Positions 35,024 through 46,240 of a stretch of 64,000 nucleotides of DNA are shown in pieces. Numbering within the stretch: position 1 is the stretch's first letter; each line of letters begins with the position of its first letter. The notes under the pieces were generated by a model that saw only the letters and a program-made list of their open reading frames with translations, was not told the DNA's origin and ran no database searches. The stretch comes from Dolomedes plantarius (taxonomy: Eukaryota; Arthropoda; Arachnida; Araneae; Dolomedidae). The stretch covers positions 102,157,132 to 102,221,131 of the forward strand of contig OU015496.1 in NCBI GenBank assembly GCA_907164885.2. Direction: 5' to 3'. A program made the translations under genes and the position numbers.

Positions 35024-37257
35024 GACACGCTTCTTCCCGCATAACTTATTCACTAAATAATTATCCTGAATAGCAGTCAACAAACATAGGCCTGTGGCAA
35101 AAAAGACCATTAAATTACATCTAATAACTTTAATAACCCACATTAATTAAAAATCAATTCAATCCGCGCCAAGTTTCATCTCTCAGCTTACGACGTGACC
35201 CTCGTCCAGCCGCGGACAGCTCTAATCTCTATGTGCTAAAATCCTTTGTTTTAAAATCCCCAGAAAGCTTCTAGAAAATTTTTATTACTCGGCACCGAAG
35301 ATGAGGCTGGGGAGTGGTTAACTGTCAATCAAGTTTGATTCTATTTTAAAACTCCATGCGGGAATTTCTCCGTTTTTTTGACTCCGTTGCGCGTCTCGTG
35401 ATATGAAAAACAGTGACATTTGACGCCACAAATTAGATCTACTTTTAAGCCCCCTTTAAATTCCCTTAACTATTCTCCTCTCTCTAACTAATGCTTAACA
35501 ACTTTCCCTCCCGTCTCCCTGAAGGCGTGCACACTTCACACGTGGCAAGTCTCCAGAAGAGAAAACAACTAAAATTAAAATTTAAAACTTAAATGAATAC
35601 TAAATGAAAATTTTACCCTGACCTAAATTTTTTATCTCTACATGCACCTAGCCAGATTGAATTGAGCTGTGGTTACAGGTTACATAAGTCTCCATTTGAG
35701 ACATACTTAACATCGAAGAAACATTAATCATTATAATATCAATTACGAAAATTTATAAAAATCACTAAAAGATAACTAAAAAAAAAAACAATTATTCTAG
35801 AATATTATTAAAGAAAAACACAATAATACCTCAACTATAAGTAAATATAATAAGAAAAATTTAAAAAATCAACTATAATAATGAAATATAATGTAGATTA
35901 CATATGAAAGTCCGTCCTATGTTTACTTTTCAATCTGAGTCTATAGCAGTAACTCAGTCCTTGTTAATAAATGTAGAAGTCCAAATCGATACAAGAAAGA
36001 TTTCCACTGTGATACAGAACAAAATAAAACTATTAAGTCACTAAAATGATCACTAGACATTTTCCTTCATCTGTGCACAAAACTTGGCGTCGCAGCAATC
36101 CAAAAACAAAATAAAATCAATTATAAGACAATATTACACTTTAGATGAGTACCACGGTTAGGATGACAAAATAGGGTATTTCGATGATATGGAAACAAGA
36201 TCACTACATATTCTTATATTATCCATTTCAAATTTCTCTTCAATATTTAAAGATTTTCCTCATTATCATTATGATGTATTATTTTTAATCAATTTGAGCT
36301 CTATAAACTGAGAAAGCATGTTATACACACTCATGCTTTATTAAAAAAAAAAATTTAGAATTCGTTTCCAACACAGCAAACAAAAATAGAAACAAGGATC
36401 CAAATCAAATATTTTAAAATGCACAACAACAAAAGAAATACTAAATAAATAAAACAAAGAATACACAATAACTATTAACACATAAATCAAATTAGATCTT
36501 AAAGGCATGGAATCAACTTTTAAACTTCTCTATCATAAAATTCAAAATAACTTCCTTTCCGAAATTTTATTATTATTATATACTTTTCATAATCATTCAG
36601 TGACCATTTTAATACTCTTGACCATATATGAAGAAAACATGTCAAAATTACTCATGCTTTGTTCAAAACTTTACATCATACTTTTAATTGATAAAATATG
36701 TTAAAATAACTCACACTTTTTTCAATTTTAATAACACAATTCTACCACTAACAAAATTAAGACATATCACAATCCCTCACACGTTATATTAATGAAAATT
36801 AGTGAAAATTAGTGAAACACGTTATATTAATGAAAATTAGTGAAAATTAGTGAAACACGTTATATTAATGAAAATACTAATTCCATACCTCATTTTTTTA
36901 TAAAATCACACAATATCAATAAAATTTATTTGAATACACCAAAAATACACTTATAATTCTTTTATCAAAATGTAGATCAATTGAAAAGGAACCTTATAAA
37001 AACAAAAAATAAACACAAAAACATATAAAATAAGTGAGAAGGCCATCATCAGCTCAGGAAATTTTTAGCAAAATTACTCAACAAATTTTCTCAATTTCGC
37101 ATAAATTTTGACGAAATCTTTCAAAACTCTTAATTTAACAATTAATGAAATCAAAATTTCAAAATTTTTACAACTACTCATAATTTAATACATTTTACTC
37201 TGCTTCCCTCCCTCTAAACAAGAAAATTATCTCTCTAATTAATGCTTAACTAACTAA
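35024..37257. other. G-poor, AT-rich stretch without genes
   Basis: From about 35550 the plus strand is poor in G and clearly richer in A and C, for some 1.7 kb. No long open frame or terminal repeats were found. A 38-bp tandem repeat lies at 36780-36874. The skew could reflect a degraded retroelement or an untranslated region read on the minus strand, but nothing specific supports either. Confidence 0.5.
36780..36874. repeat. 38-bp tandem repeat, about 2.5 units
   Basis: Units start CACGTTATATTAATG at 36780, 36818 and 36856, each followed by two AAAATTAGTG blocks, the third unit being partial. Confidence 0.95.
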
Positions 37258-37268
37258 CACACACACAC

Positions 37269-37319
<51 letters not shown>
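37258..37319. repeat. (CA)n/(TA)n microsatellite
   Basis: A CA run with one G interruption passes into TA and abuts the Tc1 element at 37320. Confidence 0.95.
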
Positions 37320-37549
37320 CAGATGGTTATCAAAATTATGGAAACACTAAGAAACATCATGAAAACCTTTATTAATACGGGGCAGAATGACCTTTCCATA
37401 TAAGACCACTTGTTTCACCTTGGAATTGGATTATATAAATCATAAATAGTGGTTAAGAATATATTATACCTTCCGTCAGGGAAAAATCATGAAAATTCCT
37501 GTAGAGATGCTGTTGTGGATATCGATACCTTTATCTATCCGCTTATACA

Positions 37550-38330
37550 GATCACAGTGATTGAATGAATTATAGTCGAGGGGATTGTACAGGGCAAGAT
37601 AAGGTATTTGACTTCTTTTTCATGCTCTTCAAACCGATACTTGATAGATTTAGCTGTATGTATAGGGGATTATCATACCGGAGAACGCCATCTCCTGCAA
37701 GAAACAATGTTTGCACCATAGGATGGACTAGTGAGCTAAAATTTAGACATAGTCCTTCTCATTCAATCTCCCTTTTAAGGTTACAATAGGGCCTGAAGAA
37801 AGCCATAAGATGCCATCCCAAACCCTGATAGATCTACCTCCATGATTGACAGTTGAGATGAGACAGCCAGAATCTTACGGTTGTGTAAGTGTTCTCCAGG
37901 CATACGCACGTCCTGTTGCGAGGAACAATGTGAATAATGATTCGTCTGATCCAATGCCGTTTTTCGACATATTACTCGACCAGGATTTGCGTTCGTGGCA
38001 CCATTGTGGACGATATTTTGTATTGGCATCTATAACAAGTGGCTTGTCAATAACTACTCTTCTGTAAATGCTTTATTTGTGAAGTTCCCCTCTAATGGTT
38101 GATACCAGAACATGCAGATGCCAATTGAGCTCTTTGGTCATTTTGGTTGCAGTTGTTTTCTTTCTTCGTGTCACAATCCGCTTCAATACCTCGTCCGTCT
38201 CTTTTACTCAGCTCTCCCTTTAGTCCGCTAGTCTGTTTGGCAAAGGAGGTTTTTCCGTGCATTCTGTATGCTATCATGATTTTCGATATCATAGCTCAAA
38301 AATCACCCTTTAGCCTGGGGGTTGCAGTAA
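37550..38330 (-). pseudogene. Decayed Tc1-like transposase
   Basis: Read on the minus strand with frame changes, 38200-38050 gives a KRDGRGIE start and a second helix-turn-helix-like part. At 37950 SDESLFTLFLATGRAYAWRT holds the first catalytic Asp. Near 37800 are VNHGGRSIRVW and SSGPIVTLKGRL. A YDN at about 37667 marks the second Asp. Several stops (near 37730, 37880 and 37570) make it non-functional. It is a different lineage from the copies at 30777 and 51956. Confidence 0.75.
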
Positions 38331-38471
38331 CAGATACTCCAGTTTAAACGCGCTCCAACAATTTGCCCTTTTTACAGGGTCTGCAAGGTTTGACATTTTA
38401 CGCTGTTCCAACAAAACACGATGCCCTTAGCTTTATTACGGTTACCCGACAGTAGAATAATACATACACTA

Positions 38472-38960
38472 TCTATACTAATATATAAAGAGAGCGAGTG
38501 GATTTTGTATGTGGAGGGTAATCTCCGGAACCACTGCACCTATTTGAAAAATTCTTTTACTATTTGAAAGATACATTATTCCAGATGGACATAGGCTATA
38601 TATTATGTATATCTGATCAGTAGAAAGAAAGTTATTGGCCTAGATGTTGAGCTGATGCTTCACCTTTATAACTTTCCCACTGTCAACCATTGTCAAGTAA
38701 CCATAGTGACACATCTATACAAATACAAAAAGAGAGAGAGTGGATTTTGTATGTGGGGGGTAATCTCCGGAACCACTGCACCTATTTGAAAAATTCTTTT
38801 ACTATTTAAAAGGTACATTATTCCAGATGGACATTGGCTATATATTATGTATATCTCATCAGTAGAAAGAAAGTTAGGGGCTTAAATGCTGATCTGATGC
38901 TTCACCTTTACAACTTTCCCATTGTCAACCATAGTCAAGTAACCATAGCAACACATCAAA
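38472..38960 (+). repeat. Tandem duplication of the Helitron 5' end
   Basis: A unit of about 240 bp starting TCTATACTAATATATAAAG at 38472 is repeated from 38712 (TCTATACAAATACAAAAAG). Phrases such as GGTAATCTCCGGAACCACTG are identical in both. A partial third repeat of the TCAACCATAGTTAAGTAACC part is at about 39014. Confidence 0.9.
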
Positions 38961-39839
38961 CGATATTTTCATTTATTATCAGTAAAACTTTTAACATTTC
39001 AATTTTCTTTGTCAACCATAGTTAAGTAACCATAGCAACACATGAAACTACGTTTTCATTTATTATCAGTAAAACCTTTAATTTTTTTAAGATTCAAGTG
39101 GAGGAGGTATTGATAAATACAAAAAGGATTTTTGGCAACGTTTAAGGGTAAATTGAAGAAAATTACATTTGGAACTTTGCTTTTTATGAAACATTTAAGG
39201 CAAAAATATTTACAATTTATTGGCTATCAACTGGGAATTTATTGGTATAATACTACAGAACTTTATTTATAAACTTTATGTTTTTGAATTTATGTACAAT
39301 TTTATACACAATTTGCGTAAATCGAACTTGAATTATTGAACTTTATTCAAAAATCAGTGTGTTTCATTGAAATTGTGAAATTTATTGATAATTTCGAATA
39401 GGTCTATGCTTGTTCCTTTATTAGTGAAAATGTATTGCTTCAATTGAGCTGAAATTTTGTACAGATATAGTTGATAGTTCAGTTTAAAATATAGGCATAT
39501 TATTTTTTGAAAATTGGGCCCAGAAGTTTTTTAATTAATGTTTTAATGATTTTACTCCTTTGCTTATTTCGACAGATTCCGCAGCTGTCGTCGCTGACAG
39601 CGAGACTATGGGACCGAATCGTAACAAAATCGGCTCGCGGGTGGCCCCGGACGCGATTCAGTGTCTGACGTAGCTGGAATTTTGAATTTTTAATTAAAAA
39701 GAAGTTATTAAATTTTTGTGCCCTTTTAGGTGCTTTTTTCGTGTTTTTTTCTGTGTGGATTCTGTAGCGGATAGGCTATGGGGCCGAATCGTATCAAAAT
39801 CGGCATGCGGGTGGCCCCGGACACAATTCATTGCCTGAT

Positions 39840-40038
39840 GTTACAGTTTCCAATAACGATTTCTTTTGCCATCACCATCAACAAATCCCAAGGTCAAACA
39901 TACAAATATATTGGACTTGACTTACGGGAAGATTGGTTTACTCATGGACAATTACATCTTGGACTCTCTAGGTCAGGAAATGCGGAGAATCAATTTGTTT
40001 TAAAACCTCAGAAAAACAAAAAATGTGGTATACCATAA
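39840..40038 (+). pseudogene. Helitron Pif1-like helicase, C-terminal fragment
   Basis: The plus-strand frame encodes the end of a Helitron helicase: [20 protein letters not shown], then [14 protein letters not shown] and [15 protein letters not shown]. The NKSQGQT and LSR blocks correspond to helicase motifs V and VI of the Pif1 type. It ends at a stop near 40038, about 80 bases before the CTAG end. The N-terminal Rep domain is missing, so the fragment cannot move the element. Confidence 0.9.
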
Positions 40039-40229
40039 AGTTTTAAAAGAAATTAAACCTACCTGTTATCTACTTAAGATAAATGATTGTTCAACCCTGA
40101 CAAAGTCGGGACGGGCCACTAGTATTATATAAAAAAATACCGGTGGTCAGACTTGTTTTTTAAGTAATACGAAGCACATTCATAAGCACCACTAATATTG
40201 ATAGGTGTTTCCCTTATTTTGATAACCAC

Positions 40230-40232
<3 letters not shown>

Positions 40233-40276
<44 letters not shown>
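40233..40276. repeat. (TA)n microsatellite
   Basis: A TA tract between the Tc1 right end and the pogo MITE. Confidence 0.95.
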
Positions 40277-40279
<3 letters not shown>

Positions 40280-40440
40280 TGGAATCTCGATCGATCGTTT
40301 TCGGATCCATCGTTTTTCCGTATGTGTCGTTCATTTTATCCAGTCCCAATGATCATATTGCTTTGTTATGTTTCCGCATCTATCGTTTTCCCGCATTTGA
40401 AAAACGATAGTCCCTTGAAAAACGATAGATCGAGATTCCA

Positions 40441-40443
<3 letters not shown>
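40277..40443. mobile_element. Pogo-like MITE (167 bp)
   Basis: CAGTGGAATCTCGATCGATC at the left and the inverted right end (GATCGAGATTCCACTG) are flanked by TA. The interior repeats ATCGTTTTTC-type phrases, so the element can fold almost fully. Non-coding. Confidence 0.88.

Positions 40444-40490
<47 letters not shown>
40444..40490. repeat. (TA)n microsatellite
   Basis: A TA tract follows the MITE. Confidence 0.95.
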
Positions 40491-41229
40491 GTATAATCAG
40501 AATATAAGTTGATTTTTTGGACCTATTCTGGGAACACTGGATCGTACCACGGTTTTTACTTTAAAGAAATCCTCACTGCTAACTACCTTCTTTGAGCATT
40601 TATATAGAACTGTAAATAATCTAACAACTTTACTTGCCTTCCAGTATTATTCTAGCTTTCTCTGAAAAGCTGGGCTCATTGTCTAGTTAAAATGCGTTTG
40701 AATCTTAATTCACCCCTTACACTTAAAATTCAACTCGAAAGGGCAAGTTAATTTCAAACTCTTGAATATGACGAAATGTGACGTAATAACGTGTAAGTTA
40801 CAGTATAAGTTAATCTGCTGTATACGTAAAGAATAAGTTAGTTTGCTTTAATATAATTAAATATAACTTGATGATTTAATTTAGGATAATGTTCACAAGA
40901 TGCATATCTATTGCAACGATTTTTTTCGACAACGCTGTAAAAAGCATGATAAATGTGGAGCATCTTTAACTTACATTTACTTATCTTCTTTAAATTGTTT
41001 ACGAATTTCTTTATTTCCAATTTTTCAGTGCAGCATCTTCTTAAAACAGAGAGTCTATAACAATTCAGAGTTTTAACAACTTTAAAGGACTTCAAATGCA
41101 AAGAAAACAAAAACAAAAACAACAACAACAAAAGAAAGAAAATACAGACTTCACATTTTCTTCATTTGATTCCGAGTCAACAAACTTCAGTTTGGGAGGG
41201 ATTAGTCGATTATATTTAGGTCTTAAATG
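40491..41229. other. AT-rich DNA, no gene recognised
   Basis: An AACAAC-type run lies near 41100-41130. A 97-codon minus-strand open frame (40838-41131) shows no domain and is not called. Confidence 0.4.
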
Positions 41230-41470
41230 AAGTGGGGGAATTCTTCAAAATGTCCTCTGCTCTCTAGAGCTGTGATGACGCCGTGAGAGATACGTCTGCG
41301 GGGAAAACTGGACCAAATGATATAAGTACTATCCCGGAATTGAAGAAACTGGAGAGAAGTCCGTCCGTCTGCAATAATGTCTTTCACCTTTCTCTTGAGA
41401 CTTATATTTTTAGAAACTTATTCAGGATGATAGTAGGGAGACTGTTCATCAGAAAAACTCTGAGAAAATA
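41230..41470 (+). repeat. Dispersed repeat family D, copy 1
   Basis: It shares an ordered set of phrases with 44920-45250, 46050-46240 and 50080-50290: a TCTGC/GTCTACAGGGAAAA block, a following AATTGAAG(A)AA block, then CCCTTGAG/CTCTTGAGA and AGATTTTT. The function is unknown; no shared open frame is long. Confidence 0.6.
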
Positions 41471-41732
41471 AAGAAAACTACTATTTGGATGCTATAATAG
41501 CGTATCCCAAATATGTAATCAATGAATAATGTGTGTGGCCTATGCTTAAAAATTTTCTCTTAAAAAGTATAATAACGAATAAATCAGCTTCCTATTAAAA
41601 TTCATTTTTAATGCTTTGTTTTTTGTTAAATTGCGATGTGCGTTTTCTGAAATGCAAAATTACAACATTACAAATTTTAATGATACAGATGTGGTCTTTA
41701 AACCATAATGAGGTTTTAAACGCTTCATTTCA
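41471..41732. other. Unassigned DNA
   Basis: AT-rich sequence up to the target duplication of the next SINE. Confidence 0.4.
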
Positions 41733-41750
41733 TTCTCTTGCTTATGACAG

Positions 41751-41935
41751 CCGGACGATGGCCGAAAGGCTAGGGCGCTGGCATTCGGTACTGTGGGTTC
41801 GAAGTCTGTGGGTTCGAATCCCCACTCTTGGCATGGACGTTTGTAGCCGTTCGGAATCGGCTTTGAGCAGTAGGTCCCGGTCTAATTACCCTCCAGTAGC
41901 AAAAATTGACCGTAACACTCCAAACCAAGCCAAGC
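41751..41935 (+). mobile_element. tRNA-derived SINE with target duplication
   Basis: The head CGATGGCCGAAAGGCTAGGG (A box) and B box GGGTTCGAATCCCC are followed by the body phrase GGTCCCGGTCTAATTACC and a CCAAACCAAGCC end. Flanks TCTCTTGCTTATGACAG and TCTCGCTTATGGCAG form a slightly diverged target duplication. The B-box region carries a small internal duplication (GTGGGTTCGAAGTC before GTGGGTTCGAATCC). Confidence 0.9.
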
Positions 41936-41951
41936 CTCTCGCTTATGGCAG

Positions 41952-42159
41952 TTTAACGAATTAGTTGCAAGATACAGTATGAAAGTCCTTGACAAAACGA
42001 AGATGGGCGTCGTACTCAACATTTACAATAATACTAGGGCTGATTTTGAGGTGATCTTCATTCATTTCACCCAACTAGATTATAGAATGATAGAATCTTT
42101 AACCAGTCCAATACAACTTAAGTGTCCCTGTCGGTAGTCATTTCCCGTGACCACACTGA
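41952..42159. other. Unassigned DNA
   Basis: No signal was recognised. Confidence 0.4.
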
Positions 42160-42340
42160 AGGTTCGTTCACAGTGCATTCGGAGAGTTGCATAATTTTAC
42201 TACTTTCACCCCGAGATTGTTGACATGACCTATGATTGGTCTGACGTATCACGGGGTCAAAAAAACTGAGCTCATTGATTCGTTAAAATTTTTAAAGCTG
42301 ACGTAAGTAACGCTTCGGATTCAGGGTGAACAGGCCGTAA
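42160..42340. mobile_element. Possible MITE with GTTCAC-type ends
   Basis: GGTTCGTTCACAGTGCATTC at the left is imperfectly mirrored at the right (GGCCTGTTCACCCTGAATCC on the minus strand). The interior has ATGATTGGTC. The shape resembles the MITE at 6761-6893, but the ends match only partly. Confidence 0.4.
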
Positions 42341-43287
42341 AACAGGTAACGTCATTGTCCCCAGGCAAAATCCTAGGTATCCTATCTCTCTCTCTCTCTC
42401 AAAAGGGTACTCCATCAATTACCCTGGGCAATCTCCCGATAACTACATAATCTTATATTAGAGTTTTAATAATTCGTTTAATGTTATGCAGGGGTATTGG
42501 GGAACTAGGTTGGAGCATTTGAGTATAGGTTTCCGCCAAATAATCGACTTGCTCGTTTTAAATTTTAATAAAGCTGTCCTCTTTTCTACATATAAAATAT
42601 GATGGTGTGACAGCTACATGCTAATAAACGTCTTACAAAATAGTCTCTAATTACCTGTTGTTTATATCACATGCAATTATTTACGCTTTAATTTTCCCTT
42701 TCATCATCATAGCTATTAATTCTATAGCGATCTGTAATCCTGGGTCATTGTCACTTTGCGTATGACCGTTATTATTACAACTAACGTTTAACAGCTTTTG
42801 TTACTTACATGAAATTTGTTGCAAACGCATAATAGAACCACATAAAGCTTCTTAAAATTCACAACAAAAGATATTTTTAAAATCACTTTTTATTGTGGAT
42901 TTTTAGAATCTATATTTGTTCATGCTCCAAGCCTTTCAGGGTGCAGATGGTACAAGTTGCATCTAATGCTCTTTTTGTTACCATGAATTTGATGCATGTT
43001 TTTTGTGGAAAGCCTCTAAAATAGTTTCTACTTTATACAGTAGATCATTCTCATATGCATTGTGTTTATAGAGGTTCCTCCATGTCGTATGTGAGGGACT
43101 CACAATTAGCGTCGCATCTGATCTCCCATTGTCTAGTCCAGTTAAAGGGGGTAATAATTAGAAAGGGAGTAAATGGCCTTCCTTTTTAGTTTTAAGATAA
43201 CTAACTGTCCACGAAAAAAGTAGTACTATTTATAACAAGAACCAAGTTCCATTTCAAATTAAGGCTTACTTTTTCATTTGAGGGTTT
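42341..43287. other. Unassigned DNA
   Basis: A short CT run lies at 42389-42401. Otherwise there is no repeat, RNA gene or coding signal that I recognise. Confidence 0.4.
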
Positions 43288-43397
43288 GTTGGTTGTGTTA
43301 GAGTGCTACAGCAATATTTTGCAAAACGAGGGCTAAATTGAGCTGGGCTTACAGCTTAAAGCCGATTCCGACCCTCTACAAACACTTATATGCCTTT
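43288..43397 (-). mobile_element. 5'-truncated SINE
   Basis: On the minus strand it contains TCGGAATCGGCTTTAAGC and AGCACTCTAACACAACCAAC, the body and 3' end of the family at 41751-41935. The tRNA-like head is missing. Confidence 0.75.
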
Positions 43398-43548
43398 TTT
43401 ACTTTCAAGGGCTCTAATATTTGAAAATATTTTTTGTATTTTTTTCGATCTTTAATTATTTGAAGTTTTGCTTGCATTGTTCTGATAACGACGCCTACTT
43501 TGCCACTAAGATTTCCAGAAAACTAATAGAGCGGGATATTACCGGTAT

Positions 43549-44037
43549 CAGGCCCTGATTTTCCATTAGGCCCAGTAAGCCCGGACCTAGGAGCCCCCAA
43601 ATGTTGGGGGGCCCCAAAAAATTTTTATTTTAAAAGAAAAAATTCCCAATTAAATTTTTTTATTTTACCTTTTTTATAGCAATTTTTTAATATATCCTTA
43701 GAAATTTGATTGATAGGTTCGTCATATGTATAGTTATGTGTATAGTTCATCATATGTATGTTATAGTGTATATAAGGGATTAATAAGGTTTTCTAGTTTC
43801 ATTGTATTGGCGTTTTAATGATGAAGTTAATATGTTGTATTGCTTTTTGTTATTTGATAATGTTCTACGCTTCTACGCTTCAAATAGTCAATTCTTGGTA
43901 AAATGGTACTTTCACAATGATTCATGATTATTTTTTGAGTGTGTAAATTTTGGAAAATTTACACCCACATCAGTGTTATGGGGGGGGGGGCATCCCGAGT
44001 TGTGCCTATAGTCAAGAATTTTCTAAATCGGGCCCTG
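43549..44037. mobile_element. hAT-type MITE with 8-bp target duplication (489 bp)
   Basis: ACCGGTAT at 43541-43548 is repeated at 44038-44045. The ends CAGGCCCTGATTTT and, inverted, CAGGGCCCGATTTAG fit the CAGGGCC class of hAT ends. GC-rich subterminal blocks (GGCCCC) surround an AT-rich, non-coding core. Confidence 0.9.
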
Positions 44038-44045
44038 ACCGGTAT

Positions 44046-44919
44046 ATCCAACTTCGTTTTAAGATCATTGGTATATAAGGTCAACCTGTCTAAAGAAATC
44101 CTTTCTATAGTTCAAACCCTAACTTACGCTAATTCAATTTTAAACTTAATCGCAGCATACAGTAAGTACCATGGTAGTAACATTAAAATTTCTAACAGGG
44201 TAACTAATGCATGCAATAGAGTTTTCGTTATCTTAAGGGCCTGTGATCAATCATTTTAGCCTTAAGTTTCATTGCCGATGGTCGGAATTCTTTGAATAGA
44301 AAGTCTAAGCGCGATAAACGAGATTCGTCATGAAAGTTTTAATGATGAAAATGACGAGGAATTAGACATGACCGAATGCATCTAAAGCAGAATCTTTGAC
44401 AGCTCCTGAGATCATGTAGTAGATTTTAAATCAATCGCAACCTCCTTTGTAATATCTGAAAACAGTAAATAAAGTAGAGAATATAACCATACAAAGAGGC
44501 ACTCACGTAAAACGGATTTTTAAAAAAAATAATTCAAAATTTTGCGTTCCTAATCAATTTTTTCTAATAGTATGAAACTTCTTAACGAACTGCATATATA
44601 GTGCATTGAAATATTTTTTAAACTTTTATTTTTGGAAATTTCATTTTCAGAAGTACTCTTGTTACATTAATTGCTCCTAATTTTCAAATTTCACCTCCAC
44701 TTAGAAGGTCACACAGCTCATAAGGGTATTTCAGCAATCCCTATGGGCAATTTTATGACAGGGTGTGATTGTATCATCATACATTACATAAAGTTTTAAA
44801 GCAAAAGAATAATATATTAAAAATTTTCTTGAGATTTTTCAACATCTTCTTGTTTTTTTTTTAAATGAAAATTCACTTTAAATCTATCGCCGAATTTTCT
44901 TGTTATAAAATGCACAGAT
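44046..44919. other. Unassigned DNA with an 80-codon open frame
   Basis: A plus-strand frame runs from before the hAT MITE (about 43417) to a stop at 44257 if the MITE and one target copy are left out. It would total about 120 codons. It resembles no family I know and could be chance in AT-rich DNA. Confidence 0.35.
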
Positions 44920-45250
44920 TTCTTACCGCCAGTCCCCAGCAACGCGAAAACCGTAATGCGTTTGTCTGAAATAAAGCGAAGTAGGGGGAACTCTTTGTCT
45001 AATGTCTTTTGCACTAAAGGACAAGGAACTCATAATGTGTCTACAGGGAAAAGCGGACCCAATGAAAAGCACTAGAACGCAATTAAAGCCAAGCCGGAGA
45101 GAATTCTTGCCTTCGCTTTCGCAGTCCCTCTTGAGATTCATAGATTTTTACCATCGGACAGAATTGTTGCGGAAAGGCTGTGCTTGGATAGTTTGGTTGA
45201 GTATAGCACAAAATATAATCAGATTATCGTTGGAAATTAGGTGATGAATT
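44920..45250 (+). repeat. Dispersed repeat family D, copy 2
   Basis: It contains GTGTCTACAGGGAAAAGCGG and CCCTCTTGAGATTCATAGAT, matching GTGTCTGTAGGGAAAAGCGG and CCCTTGAGGTTTCTATAGAT in the copy at 50080-50290. The function is unknown. Confidence 0.7.
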
Positions 45251-45284
45251 TTTGAAGCATTGCGGTCGTATTAATAGGACGAAT

Positions 45285-45945
45285 TAGATACGTCCTTGGT
45301 TTGAGGTTTTTGACGGACGGGTTATATAACTTACTAAGGAAAGCCTTAAATGTCGTGAATATTTATGCTTTTTTTTAACCATCACAATGAAGTTTCTAAA
45401 ATTGGTTGTAGCGGGGTTGACGGTTTCTGAATTTATGAGAAAATTTGGTGACTGTATTTTATCATGATTACTTCAGGGCTTAAGCGTAATGTTCTGCAAT
45501 AATATTGGTTATTTTAATTTCAGCGGGTATCTAACTCGACAGTTACTTTTCTTCTTTTTAATCGTCAATAAATTTGAAAATAATGCAATTAAAAGTACGG
45601 ATAAAGAAGAACTTCAGACAAACGCATTACCATTTGGGAGTTGCTAATGTCTAACAGTTAGAAATCTGTACATTCTAGAACAAGGAAATTTGGCAATAGA
45701 TTTGAAGCCAAATTAAAATTTTTTAAAAACAAGGAGATGATTAAAAATCTAGAAAATTTTTTATCTTTTATTTTTTGGTTCGAGGTCTTTGACGGACGAG
45801 TTTTTTAACTTACTAAGGAAAACCTTAAATTTAGTGATTATTTATGCGTTCTTTTTTTAACCATTGCAATGAAGTTGCTAAATGTGGTCCTAAAGGGGGT
45901 TATGATTTCTAATTTTATGAGAATATTTGGTGACCATATATACAT
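45285..45945 (+). repeat. Tandem duplication, about 485-bp period
   Basis: The block 45290-45460 (TTTTTGACGGACGGGTTATATAACTTACTAAGG region; then ATTTATGCTTTTTTTTAACC) recurs at 45774-45940 with modest divergence. Together with family D on either side it suggests a larger repeat unit of roughly 1.1 kb. Confidence 0.75.
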
Positions 45946-46049
45946 ATATATATATTTTTTCTGAATAGCTTTAGAATTTAACAGATCCAAAGTAAGAGCA
46001 TATCATGCCTACACGAATTTGTTAGGCATGATTTGTGGTCAGTCTATTG

Positions 46050-46240
46050 TTAGAGATGAGTTATAGAATTCCGTCTGAAATCAAGAGAAATGGGAAACTC
46101 TTGCTCTCAAGAGCTGTGGCCATAAACTAATGAATGAGAAAAGCTGACTAAATGAAAGTACTGCGATGCAATTGAAACAATTGAGGGAATATTTCCCTTC
46201 CGGAAACTTTTTCTGTCTGGATTGAAATCTGCAGTCTTTT
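46050..46240 (+). repeat. Dispersed repeat family D, copy 3
   Basis: The phrases CTCAAGAGCTGTGGCCATAA, GAGAAAAGCTGACTAAATGA and GCAATTGAAACAATTGAGGG align with copies 1 and 2. It is more diverged. Confidence 0.55.

Larger units (their letters stand above)
38472..40122 (+). mobile_element. Helitron with helicase remnant (1651 bp)
   Basis: The start TCTATACTAATATATAAAG after A and the end CGGGACGGGCCACTAG before T match the ends typical of arthropod Helitrons. A tandem duplication of its 5' end lies at 38472-38950. A doubled segment (GGGACCGAATCG near 39609 and GGGGCCGAATCG near 39780) precedes the helicase remnant. Most of the Rep/helicase gene has been deleted. Confidence 0.9.
37320..40232 (-). 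mobile_element. Tc1-like transposon containing a Helitron
   Basis: The left end CAGATGGTTATCAAAAT pairs with an inverted right end (ATTTTGATAACCACCTG), each flanked by TA. A Helitron occupies 38472-40122; removing it leaves 1262 bp, normal for a Tc1 element. Transposase remains lie on the minus strand at 37550-38330. Confidence 0.88.
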
